NCBI GenBank assembly: GCA_007922195.1
Contig: ML681963.1
Span: forward strand, 133,936,234 to 134,000,233
DNA: 64,000 bases
Origin: Podocnemis expansa
Lineage: Eukaryota; Chordata; Testudines; Podocnemididae
Direction: 5' to 3'
Under the pieces are notes generated by a model. That model saw only the letters and a program-made list of their open reading frames with translations, ran no database searches and was not told the DNA's origin. Position numbers and translations under genes: made by a program. This document shows positions 52,310-64,000 of the stretch, piece by piece; the first letter of the stretch is position 1; the number at the start of each line of letters is the position of its first letter.

Positions 52310-53135
52310 TTTATAGATTCTAAGGTAAGAAGGAAACAATATGATTACCTAGTCTAACCTCTTGCACAATACATACCACAGAACCTCAACCACCTATTCA
52401 GTAATAAACTTCTAACCTATGACTGAGTTATTAAAGTCCTCAAATCATGGTTTAAAGACTCTAAGGTACAGAGACTCCAGCAGTAAGTGAGCCGTGCCCT
52501 ATGCTACAGAGGAAGGCAAAAAAAAAAAACCTCAGAGCCTTTGCCAATTTGCCCTGAAGGAAAATTCCTTCCTGACCCCAAACATGGCAGTCAGTTAAAC
52601 CCTGAGCATGTGGGCAAGACTCACTAGTCAGACACCCAAGATAGAGTTCTCTGTAGTAACTCAGAACTCAGCCCATCAAATATCCCATCTCAGATCATCA
52701 GCGTATCTACCACCAGTAGTCAAAGATCAGTCAGTTGCCTAACAGGGCTGTCCTATCACACTATCCCCTCAATAAATTTATCAAGCTCAGTTTTGAAGCC
52801 AGATAGGATTTTTGCCTCCATTGTTTCCATTGGAAGACTATTCCAGAACTTTACTCCTCTGATGGTTAGAAACACGCATCTAAGCTGCATCTAATTTCAA
52901 GTCTAAACTTCCTGATGACCAGTATATGTTCATTTGTCTTGTGTCCACACTGGCACTGAACTTAAATGATTCCTCTCCTTCCCTGGTATTTATCCCTCTG
53001 ATGTATTTTTTAAAGAGGAATCATATCTCCCCTGAACTTTCTTTTGGCTGGGCTAAACAAGCCAAGCCCTTTGAGCCTCCTCTCATAAGGGAGATTTTTC
53101 ATTCTACAGATCACTCTAGTAGTCCTTCTCTGCAT
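52310..53135 (-). mobile_element. CR1 LINE 3' fragment in a SOX6 intron
   Basis: This stretch aligns along its length with 11541-12350, the 3' part of the longer CR1. Shared parts include GAGTTATTAAAGTCCTCAAA, CAGAGGAAGGCAAAAAAAA, TTCCTTCCTGACCCCAAA and ACTTTACTCCTCTGATGGTT. It is 5'-truncated and lies in the same direction as SOX6. Open frames on the plus strand here are antisense shadows. Confidence 0.92.
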
Positions 53136-54889
53136 TTGTGTCTTTGTCCTGGAACTTTTGGTATCATAATTGTAATATACACTTTTAAGACTAGAACATA
53201 GCTATGAAGACAGAGGAAGATAAGGCTGTACAGGTTAAACGTAACGACTGATTTTAGGCTGCAACACCATACACACATGCCACCAGTGCTTTAATAAAAA
53301 CAAAAAAGCTGGTAGTGTCAAAACATGACAACAAATTAGCAAAATAATATGTCCATTATATTTCTGTAAACTATTACAGATAATGTGGAGTTAATTTATG
53401 TGCACCAAAAATATAGGGTGAGATTTTTAGCTTGTGCAAACCGCCCTTCTTCTATTGTCTTCTATGAGTGGCTTATAGTTTTAATTACGCAGAATCCTAA
53501 TTTACTGGGAAAACACCATATTTTATAAACACAACAATTTAAATCCATGTAGGTGATTCATTTCCATAAAAAAAGCCTTAGAACAGAGGATGCATAACTA
53601 ATACACTACCTTTTTGCCACCAGGCCCACAGTACATTAATTTCATTTAAAAGGCACTGACCATACAGGATAAATTGATTTCACTTTATATGGGGTTGACA
53701 GCCATGTTTATTGTGCAGTGAAATGTAGTGTAGTTTTGAGCTGACAATATCCATCAACACAGGGCAACATGCTGACTGCTGGGCCAGATGAAGACATACA
53801 TTACCCTGGAAGCAAAACACTCATTCAGATATGACAGTGTCTTCTCTTGAGGATCACCACAGAAATTTATGATGCCTTCAGTGCCATTACTTTACAACTG
53901 ACACTGATTCAGCAATTTATATACTTACATGTGTGCACATAAAAGAAGACAGGTTTGTGGCAAATGTCAGATGCAAAAATATTTTAACATTATTCTGAGT
54001 TATCTACTGTGCCACAGGTGTTCAGCATTTACAGCTGGTTACTATTGCTGCTCTCTCATTTTCTCTTGCAAAAGAGAGTAGTGGTTTTGCTCAGTGGGAG
54101 AAAATAAAGATGTGCTTTTAGGACTTGATCCAAAGGCAACTGGAGTCAAAGGGGGCCTCTCCCCTACCTTCAATACACTTTAGATCAGACTCTTACTGCA
54201 TATTATCTCAAAAAGCATGTATATTTGTTTTAAAATTGTGATACTTTAACTCGGATTTCCTATGTCACTGTCTTTAGTGACTTCATTCCAGTAGGTAGGA
54301 CTAACACAAATAACAGAAAAATGTAGATGTAATCACATATATAATTATTCTATTTTTAAAATACCAAGACTTGCAACTATGCAATGACCATGCAGCATTA
54401 TGAAGCTGGTTGACAAGTCAAAAATGTGAATAATCATTTTATACAAATTCTCAAAATACGCAACAAGTTATTCAATCAGTCCTGCACATGGAAAAGAAAA
54501 ATAGTTCAATGCAGCTGGTTAATACTGTGACAGAGAAGGCAATTTCCTGAAATAACCTTGAAAAACTTTACTGAATTAAGTTTAAGTATATTTGGATCCA
54601 TTGTACTAAATATAAAATTTATGAATTCTTGTGAGCCATGATTGTATGTAACCTCTTTCGGTGGAGACATGATGAAAGGTATATATTGAACACTGTGTCA
54701 GATAAGAACAGACTTCTGGGATCATACATATTTCTTGGAAGATATGCCGTGGGAAGCTAAATGGATATCCTCTCCTGGTTATGCAAAAACATAGCCTTTG
54801 AAAGCTGTGCCCTTAGGAGCTGGCTTTTGTCTGCTGAGCACCTGGTATCTGAGACCATAAAGATGCCAGCTATATAAAGGAAAGACTAC

Positions 54890-55160
54890 GGGCTTTTCTA
54901 CACTTAAAACACTGCTGCTCTGCAGCAGAAGTTCAGCCTAGACACTCACTGTAGCAACAGGATAGGTTCTCCTTTTGGCATAGTTAGTTCATCTCCCCAT
55001 GATGCAATAGGTAGGTCAACAGAAGAACATCCATCCACATTCACTTTCAAGAACAAAGATTACATTAGCCGAACCATGTTGCTCAGAGGTATGGATTTTT
55101 CACACTCTTGACTAACACAGCTGGGTCAACTTAACTTTTGATTGTCAGCCTAGTCTGAAC
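54890..55160. mobile_element. Harbinger-like MITE fragment
   Basis: It begins GGGCTTTTCTACACTTAAAAC with a CTGCTGCTCTGCAGCAG palindrome, and contains GGGTCAACTTAACTTTTGA near its right side. The right inverted end is degenerate. Confidence 0.5.
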
Positions 55161-57848
55161 TATTCATGGTTGTTCTGGTGCTCAAGCTGAAACCGTTATG
55201 AACTTGTAAAAACAATGAAAACCTAGTTTTTGGTTTTGAAGGACTAACACCTAAGAGACCCTGAGTTTGGAGGCATCTCTGGTAAATATTTCAGCATGAG
55301 TGTAGGTTTCTTTCTTATTTTTAATGTTTTCTCTTTAATGCTTTCATTTTAAGAATAAATGTATGTGCTTATGATGAACTGTGTAGTAATTTGTGATTGC
55401 TGGCACTCACAGTTGTTCACATCCTCTAAAGAGAAAACAAAGCACTGAGCTTGATTTGTTTAGGCAGTTTGGCTTGCTGAAATATATATCATAGACAAGG
55501 AATATACAGCATAGACAGGAAAGTGTGCAGCCAGGAAAAACCCCAGTCAGGCAAGGGGAACACATGGGTTTCTATGCAAGAGAACTGGCTGCAAAAGACC
55601 TAGGACCCAGAAACTAGGTGACCTTGTTGGACCATGGAAAGTAAATGAAGGCACAGATGCCCTGAGCTATGACATATATAATGATTTTACACCTTCTATA
55701 TTCAAGAACATGCTCCTTTACTAGAGTCTTAACTCAGCAGGGTACCTAATACCTGCCTAACAAAGCACATGAACGGCCCTGGGAACTACTCAAATGCCTA
55801 AATACTTAACTGAGCAGGTGACAATGAGCTTTCTACCCACCTCTGCCAACTTCCCTCAAGTCTGGTTCAGACTGAAGAGACTACAAATGGCAGGAATCCA
55901 TGGGGGGGAGGGGGGTAATCATGAGGGAGTTGTCATATACCTTCCAAGAACTTTTGTCTACCTGAAATCAGGAAAGGGAGGGTCTATTAATCCTTGGGTC
56001 AGATGCTGCAGTCAGACACCCTAACACCATTATATAAATAAATTTATTTGGCACACAACATCTAAGAAAGGTTAGGAGATAGGGAACAATTCTCTCATAC
56101 CCAACTAATGTGGTGCAGAGCACTGTATAACAACTTCACTGACACTAACGCCAATAACTATATTGGGGGCCCTCCCCATCATTAGATTTTAAGCCTGTAG
56201 ATCCACATGGTGGGTATTACAGTAGCTCTAAAGAAAGGCTTCCCTGTTTTCAGGACATAGGTGACATTGCTTCCCAACTTCACACTCCCTGACATATTTC
56301 TGGTGATGCTGCTCCACTCCAGCAGCACAAGCAGAGGGGAGCATCTGGCTCCTTATGTCTGTAATTGCAGTATAATGATCAATAATTAAATAAAGGAGGA
56401 AACTAAAGTAGTCTAACACAATTGCATTTAAAACACGACAGGGGTATCAGGAAAACAACCACAAGCATTATATGCAAATGAAATAGAGCTATTCTGGAGC
56501 ACTCTGATGTATCATATATTGTCTAAAACAGAACATTAAATTCCCTTCTTTTGGTCAGCTTTTGTGCCAGCAGAAGTTGTCATGATAATAAACACTACAC
56601 AAAATTCAAAACTAATTTAAAAAAAACCAAAAACCTTAGGATTTAAAATACAATTTAATTTAAAAATCACGTCTTGATTTACATAACTGCCCCTCCATGC
56701 CATTTAAAAGCAATCTACAGTTTATCTACAGTTGGCATTGTTAGAAAACATATCCTTAAGGGTTTGATTGCACCAATATATACACATGGCCAATGAGTTT
56801 GTCTTCAAGGGGTTTAAAATAAAGTTTTGGACTGATCTCTGGTTCTGATGCAGGCAAAAATTCAATATACTTCATTGGGACTTTTTTGGTATCAAGACTA
56901 TAGGACTGAATTCTTTATTTGGCATGATTAGAATTTGGAGTAGGAAACAAAAGTACAGTCCTTGTGATCTATTTTAATTTAATATTTTTTGTTTAGAAAC
57001 ACTTCATAATTAGAGTGATAAACTGCAAACATCCCAAAAAGGATATGGAGCTCTAGGTGCATCTGCTGAGAGCAAGTCCATACCTGAAGAATTGAGAAGG
57101 CAGCCAAAAAGGTTGAGCTTTTCTCTGCTTGATCTTTGAGTGAATGCTTGGCACTAGTCCCAAGGACTCTCACAGTAGAGTCTGTGCAAAATGAGGTTCT
57201 AAAAATAATTAACCATCATAGAATTTGTCTGTCCTAAGTGTCCCACAACTGCATGAGTATGTACAACATACTGTACATTACAGAAAATGCTTCTGTTTGC
57301 AAAAGGTATTACACCCAGAGAGCAAATATTCTTAATATTCACTGAGGTTGTATCTAAGGCCTTAATGATATAAAAAGCACAGATGGAAAATATGTTCTTG
57401 CAGGTTGAAACCCATAACAATATAGCAAACTGCAAGTCAGCTCTAAGTGACTTTAACCTATCAATCAAACATCCAAAAAGCTCTTTCACCCACATACAGA
57501 ATTTCAACAGGTTTTACAAGCCATGCTCTTGTTTTGTGCTGATAGTTAAAATAATGAGTGATCCAGAAACAAAAGCAAGACTATAATGGATCTGAAAAAC
57601 AAAAGACATGGAAGACTATAAAGAGGTAGGGATTTTAGTTCTGGTTCAGAGGAAGAGTTTGCTCAGTATTGTCTAATAACATCCCTCTGCAAAATAAGTT
57701 ATGAGAAGTATACTACTAACTGAGGGGAAAGTTAAAACAATTGCCTGGCTGTGGTGAGTAATGAACCATTCACTAGTGTACTGTTTGACTTCCAGAATGA
57801 GAAGTTTGGTTGGGATTCAAAATTGTTGCAAAAGCATAAGATTTGGCT

Positions 57849-57910
57849 GCCCTAGTGGCTTAGTTGGCAGGAAAATCCACTCCACAGCCCAGGAGAGACT
57901 GGGGCTATAT
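57849..57910 (+). mobile_element. tRNA-like SINE head, degenerate
   Basis: GCCCTAGTGGCTTAGTTGGCAG has a good A-box match (TGGCTTAGTTGG). The B box is not recognisable. It is a fragment at best. Confidence 0.35.
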
Positions 57911-60769
57911 TGGAAGTGACGTTTTCAGCTTCTGAAGGTGGAGGGCTGCTCTTCAGCTTCTGCTGCGCTAAACCATGGATGTGATAATACAAGACTAAAA
58001 ACAGATTAGAGGAGCATGATTGCTTTTTGTAGATGAACAGTTTGTAACTCTTCTTAGAGGAGTTAAATTCAGGAGTAGAGTATGAAATTTATACCTAGTC
58101 AAAGACAGCACAAAATGAAGGGGATACTAAAATACCATGGTCCTGATCCAACCAAGCACTTAAACTTCAGAAAATCTTCTACAACCGATGAGGCTAATTG
58201 TTTTTCTAGGGGGCACGATATGGGAGAAGGTAGGCACTTGAAGTGAACAAGGAGTGGGAAGGAGTTTGGTCAGCAGCATCTGGACAGGAGAGAGAGTGGA
58301 GAAAATTATTGTCATGTAAGATGTTTTGGAAATTGTACTGTAATGTTAAATATGTTGTTTAGTTGTTGTTTGCCCGTATCTATTTGTCTGTCTTGTCTTT
58401 TAGAGTTGGACTGTGAGCTCTTCAGAGAAGCAACAGTCTTATACTCTATGGCTGAAATCATTGCTCCACTGAAGTTAATGAAAAAACTCCTATCCACTTC
58501 AACATCTCCATGATCCTTTACAGCCCCCAGGGGCTGCCCTGCCCTCTTATTTGATCAAACAGGAGAAGCTGGTGGCCAGATCATAACATACTCGATCCCA
58601 ATAGGACTAGGAGCATTGCTATTGCTTGTCACAGAGGAGATGCCAAGGACTAAATGGGCTTAGAAACTGAAATGATACCCTTGTTCTTAGATATAGCTAT
58701 CTCCAGAATATGGGTAAGGACAAAATAGGATACAATAAACAAAATGACTTTGGTCTGTGGACAGAGGATGGCAGTGTCCACTATAGCTAAGTCTGATACT
58801 TTTACAAGCACTGAAACCAAAACGCATCTGAAATTAATGGACGAGCAGAAGTTTTAGAGAGCTGAAAATACAACAAATACCATTTCTTTGAACTAATATA
58901 TTAAGATACAAATTCATATGTCTGATTTTGCAAATGTGACATCATTTTCTGCTTGGTAGAAGAATGTAAGGTCCTAGGGTTGCAGCCATATTTCTATCCA
59001 TTCTCTGCCTTTTTACTTCTTTATTTTCTTTATATCCCCATCCACATACAGATGACACCTTATTACCAGCAGAGAAGGCAGAACTTATGAGGGTACTTAA
59101 AGAGGCACTGTCAAATCCTACTCTCACCAGTTCTGGTGCCTGATGCTCCACAATGCTAACAACAGAATAGAGGAACCAATAGCCTAAGGGATGTGAGGTC
59201 CATATAGATACTGTGAGGCATGGGTATCCTGCATGGCAGTGTCTGCTCAGCAGGATGCCTGCAATCCAAACACTAAATAAATATCATTAAGCTGGGATTC
59301 TAAGGTCCAACATTTCTCATGAACATCACTTAGTGCCTGGAAGGGAAAAGAACCTGAGAAAAGCATGGTTGATTAATGAAATTAATTGTAACATTCTAAT
59401 GGGCTCTAAAATATTTTGCCTCCAAAAACACTAAAACATGCTGAGTAAATACTAAGAATTTAAAAAACATTGTAAAAGAGATTGAAAATCATCTGTTGCA
59501 TTAATACAACACCCAGTTATGATATTGTGAGCAAATGTTACTGTGAATAAGGATTCTCTTTTTCCTATTAGAGACTCCATTCACTTTAAACATCAGCAAG
59601 AAGAACCAAACGGGAATTCCCTAAGGTCAGATCTGAGGAAACATAAACCTCTAATTCAATAACTCTGCTACTGCACTGAAAAGGGCCTTATTATTGCAAC
59701 ATCCATATGGAGTCAATTGGACATTAATGACTAATCAATCCCTCCCTCTTCTATTCTACTTATAGTGTCACAAACCATGTTTAGATTAGCCCATTTCCTG
59801 CTTAGGATCGCTCAAGATGTCTTTTGTTCTTTCAGGGCTGGCCTGATGGAGGCAGCTTAAACAAACACACTACCCAAGTGGCGCAGGAGTTATAAGCTGC
59901 CATATGTGAATGAACAAAGGGGCCATACTAAAGCCTTTTGTGGTATTTGTTAATGTTTTTCATCTGAGCTTAAAAAGACCTAATGACTTTGCGGTGAGCT
60001 GATGCATGTGGCTCGTGGCTTTGCAAAATGAAGGAAATTCTAGCCAGTTATATATCAGCATATATTTTCCAAAGTTCCTTGTTTTCAGCTTTGGTGGCAA
60101 TGAGTTTCCTTTTTATTACATTTGCTTTACATATGCAAACAAAGTGCTTTATCTTAATTAAAACAAAGCATCAGGCAGTTAAAACACCTACACAACTTGC
60201 ATGCTTTTTTCTCTATTAAAAAATGAGAAGTTCACCATGACTTTTTGTGTGTAAAACAGAATCAAGTCTTGGAAGTTTTATCAGTGGCAGCAGTTTACTC
60301 AGCAGTGTAAGTGCTGATTTGTGACTTGAATTTAAACTCTGAAACAATATTTTTAAATAGGCTATTATCACCTTCACAAACAGTAACCGATTTTACTCAA
60401 ATCCACAGAGTACAAATGAATCAAAACCCTTAAATGCAGCTATTTTCTTGATGGTTTACACAAACAGTTTAAATTTCTTGACCACATTTTATGGCAAAAC
60501 TAACCCTTACTGAAGTGTGGCATACTATACAGTCGAAAACAATGCAATCATCTATTAAATAATACACAACTGTGTTAAATTACTGTTCAGGGTCTGATTT
60601 AAGCTGACAATGGTGAGGCTATTCCTAAATACTGTAGCATAAATGGAATGAAAAATTAGTCTCTGGAGACCCGAGAAACTTCTAGGTATAAAAATGTATG
60701 CTGAAATAGCCTTTATTCAACATTTTTGGAAAGTAAATTAATTAGCTGTAATAAAAAGACTTTGCATTC

Positions 60770-60960
60770 ACATGGCATTTTTCATTCAAAGAATTCAAAA
60801 TACCTTACAAACATTTTTAAAAAAAAGCCTTTTCCTGAAGGAGGAATCATTCAGCCCATTTCACTGTGGGACAAAATGAGGCATACATGAGTTACAGGTT
60901 ATGCATCTTATCCAGTATCAGTGAGTACACTGGAATTCTCAGTCATCTAGTCTAACCATT
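60770..60960. repeat. Possible MIR/L2-like old repeat
   Basis: GCATTCACATGGCATTTTTC, then AATACCTTACAAACATTT and CATTTCACTGTGGGACAAAATGAGGC resemble old SINE/LINE 3' sequence, but the match is loose. Confidence 0.3.
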
Positions 60961-61698
60961 ATATACATTGAGTCCCTACCAAAATCATTTTTTGCATTTC
61001 ATGCTTCTTTTGAATCTAACAAAGCAATAACTCTCAGATTAGTTATACAGATGAGAAGCACTTTATAATGCTTCTTATTACTATTATTAAAAGGTGTATG
61101 ATACACTCCTGTGACACTATACTTGCTTTTTTAGGAATAACTATGACAACTAAGCCATTATTGGTGCAATACCAACCAGAATGAAAGCCAAAGCAACACT
61201 AATTCAGGTGAAAGAGATATTTTATTTGATATCAGAACAGCCCTTGAGCAGCCAATATATCATCAGTGGAACTGATACCAGCTTGACTCTAACATCTCCT
61301 ATCATGATGATACCAATACCATTTATAAGGTGTGGTATGGATTTCTAAAACCTCAGGCCATATTTTACAGTCTTTAATCAGATGTGACATCAAACAATGG
61401 TTTGCCAAAACAAAATCCACAGGACTGAACCCATTCATGTCTTGGCCATTATTTTATTTTATTTTAGGATGGAAGAAAAGGATGACATTTCACTTTAAAG
61501 AACAGGGGCAGCACAACTTCAAATTTGATATGTACGTTATTTTAAGTACAGATGAAGAAAAAAATAATCTAAAAACTATTAATAAGCAACTTTGCTTACC
61601 CTTAATACAGCAAAAATATGACTTAAAATAGTTGAACTACAGCAAGGTTTAGAAGGAGCTATTTTGCATTGACTTACTGGGAGAAAGGCTGTATGCAG

Positions 61699-61788
61699 TT
61701 TAGTTATAGCCATGTGAGTCCCACAGGTAATATCTTTCATTGGACCAACTTCTGTTGGTGAAAGAGAAAAGCTTTCGAGACACATAGA
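61699..61788 (+). mobile_element. SINE fragment of a second family
   Basis: TATAGCCATGTGAGTCCCAC followed by GGTAATATCTTTCATTGGAC, CAACTTCTGTTGGTGAAAG and AAGCTTTCGAGACACATAG belongs to a repeat I recognise from turtle and crocodilian sequence; no database check was made. The ACCAACTTCTGTTGGTGA part forms a small hairpin. Confidence 0.65.
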
Positions 61789-63733
61789 AATTTGTGGTAC
61801 AAACTCACTAAAGTTGTGTCCAATGTGGAATAATTGTCAGTAACTAAGAAACCCTGAAATGCAAAGCATTCTGCCAAAATATTTTAATATCTATTTTGAA
61901 ATCATTACCTTAATGGCTTATTTATGACATTCAATCCACAAATGGATTTGACACTTGCTAGTATATAGCTTAATTCTGTGTATCAATATCCGTAATTCCC
62001 TTCTATCCAGTGTTTGCTGTTCTCATTAATTCTGTCACAACTATAATTAGACTGCAAATATCTAGGTGCAGGATATATGTGCCTCTTATTCTTTTAGCTT
62101 AGCAGATTTAGGGGATGGTAATAATATTTATAATAATAATCAATATATAATAAACAAACAATACATGACAATGAAGGAGCTGTAGTATAAGGGTATAAGT
62201 TTAAGACTTAATACATATTAGAAAATCTTTGGAAAACTCATAATTTTTCAAATTGATTGTACGTATTCAGGATTTGTGATGGAAACAGGAAACTACACTT
62301 ACAATTTGGGTAACTACATGTGAAAATATTCATCTCCAATTCCCTGATTTGTTTAAAAAATAGGATTTTGCAGTACAACAGTTGTCCACACAAATTTTGC
62401 AAGCTCTATTTTGTATGAGTATTTGAAATGTAACTTTTGATCTGTAGTTAGTTGCTAAAATTTAAAATAAAGTAATTTAATATTGTAAGGAAATAAGAAA
62501 GAGACTCAAATATTCCCAATACACATTTTCCTGTAACTGTCGGAACATTAAATTAAAAGAAATGAAGAAAATTCTATATTCTGGAAACCAGATTTTACTT
62601 TGGATGTGCACATGGGGCAAGCTGCCCAGGGTAGCTCAGTGGGGAGGAAGGAAGTGACTATAAACCAGCTTTCCATTCCCAAGATCTTGACATTGGTGGT
62701 GGACAAAATGACCTGCACTATAACTCAGAGCAGTGTAAGAGCTATGCCAGCTGGAGAGGTTTTTAACAATTCCAGTGACTCAAGATTAGCCAGACTGCAC
62801 AGTCCTTCATCCCGACCCTACCTTGTTACCCATTTTTATACAGATAGGAAGAAAATAGTATAAAGGTGGTTTTAAACCAACTGAGATTTCCCCTCTGCTG
62901 TGGGAATTCTTAGCTCCCTACCCGAGAGAATTTTGAGATCCTTCTGCATCACTAGAGCAGCACCAAGAAGTTTTAGGGAGGGCTCAGCATCTGCCCCATA
63001 GGGTTCCACTGACATAAAAGGCAGCCCCTTCCAAGAGTAATTTGGCTTTGAGAGTGTGAAAAAAAAATGTTTTAAATCAAGGAACTACTATAAATAATTT
63101 TTCACTCCCATAATTTAAAAGTAGAGTGAGTAGACTGATTGCCTTTAACATTTGTGACAGTAATTTTCTAATGGGCTGAGACTTTCTGTGTAAAGCTTCA
63201 GCCTTGAGTTATTTTTTACAGCCTCATTCTAAATTCCTGAAAATAATGGTTTACTATATAATGGAAATTGTGACAAGCCCTTAACTATAGCTGCGCTAAT
63301 GGCTGCCTCCATATAACACTCAGAGCATTGTAACAGTGGCTGTCTAATATTAGCAATTCTACTATAATCATTTTTAACATAAAGGTGCTATTATAGAAGT
63401 ATCATTTACTGTAGCACAGAAATAGCATAGAAGAAATACTTACTCTTAGTAGTAGAGAAAAAAATACAAAACAGTTGAAAATCCAAAGGTAACACTTTGG
63501 TAGAACTGCCAGATTTATAATTTAGAAAGTGAGAACCATCTTGTATGTTAAATATTGGTCTCTGGAAGAGCGGTAATTTTCAATGCAGTGGGAAATCAGT
63601 CCAAACTCTAAATGTCCAGATTAATCATTTTGGTTGGGAGTTACCCCCCATAAATTGTATTTGGGGACCGGCAGCAACCTCCTCCATAAAGCAGCTTCCT
63701 TCAGGAAACCAACGGAACAGTCCTTAAAGACAG

Positions 63734-63842
63734 AGGGCCTGATTCTCATCTTATTTGCAGGCATCTATGCTAGTGAACTCCACTTAGTTTGATGGAGACC
63801 TTCTCAATTTACACTGTCATGCACAAAATCAGACTCAGGACC
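63734..63842. repeat. Palindromic old amniote repeat
   Basis: GGGCCTGATTCTCAT on the left and AAAATCAGACTCAGGACC on the right are inverted, with TGCTAGTGAACTCCACTTAG and TTTACACTGTCATG between. Confidence 0.6.
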
Positions 63843-64000
63843 TTGGTCTTAATCCTCTCAACTGACATATGGAACTTTCATCTTTTCCCTAAATGCCCAG
63901 CAAATTATTAGTTCATCCCAGTCAATTAGGCATATCATCCAGAATTCAGATATAATCAGGTAGATGCCTAAGTGCTACAAATGGCACCCACAATTATTGG

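Noticed and set aside
52926..53201. 91-codon plus-strand open frame
   Set aside because: It is antisense to a CR1 3' fragment.
62625..62645. tRNA-like GGGTAGCTCAGTGGGGAGG
   Set aside because: Only the A-box-like part is present; no B box, no acceptor stem and no repeat context were found.

Overview
This is vertebrate nuclear DNA, most probably from a turtle or a close sauropsid relative. The only host gene I can support is the 3' end of SOX6 on the minus strand. The repeat set also points that way: a nearly full-length CR1 LINE, PIF/Harbinger and hAT DNA transposons with their short derivatives, tRNA-like SINEs, old MIR elements and palindromic amniote repeats. The species call rests on remembered repeat families and was not tested by a search.

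Layout. Positions 1-29.7 kb are the flank beyond the SOX6 3' end and are rich in mobile elements. They hold a 5.0 kb Harbinger element (5207-10235) whose second gene is split by a 1.4 kb hAT element, a 5.1 kb CR1 (11537-16650) carrying a later retroposon, a 2.4 kb hAT element (17640-20021), a MIR split by another hAT-like element, a zone of composite repeats (23.4-26 kb), and a nearly perfect inverted repeat (arms 27160-27617 and 28680-29139). Target-site duplications are readable for many of these insertions, so relative order can be read: Harbinger before its hAT, CR1 before its retroposon, MIR before its hAT.

Positions 29.7-51.4 kb are SOX6. In transcript order they are the exon at 51402-51169 (start of the HMG box), a 3.0 kb intron, the exon at 48198-47982 (rest of the HMG box), an 11.0 kb intron, and the last coding exon at 36980-36677. 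A long candidate 3' UTR follows, with a possible poly(A) signal near 29745. All three exons join in frame with GT/AG sites. The UTR carries a cluster of miR-499/miR-208 seed matches, in keeping with the known regulation of SOX6 by these microRNAs. Positions 51.4-64 kb are the next upstream intron, in which I found no exon.

No intact transposon gene is present: the transposase, the Myb-like protein and the CR1 ORF2 are all broken, and the CR1 ORF1 is open but has altered catalytic residues. I did not find a convincing new biological system. The items most worth a second look are the inverted repeat just past the SOX6 3' end and the self-complementary SINE-like copies with clear target-site duplications.
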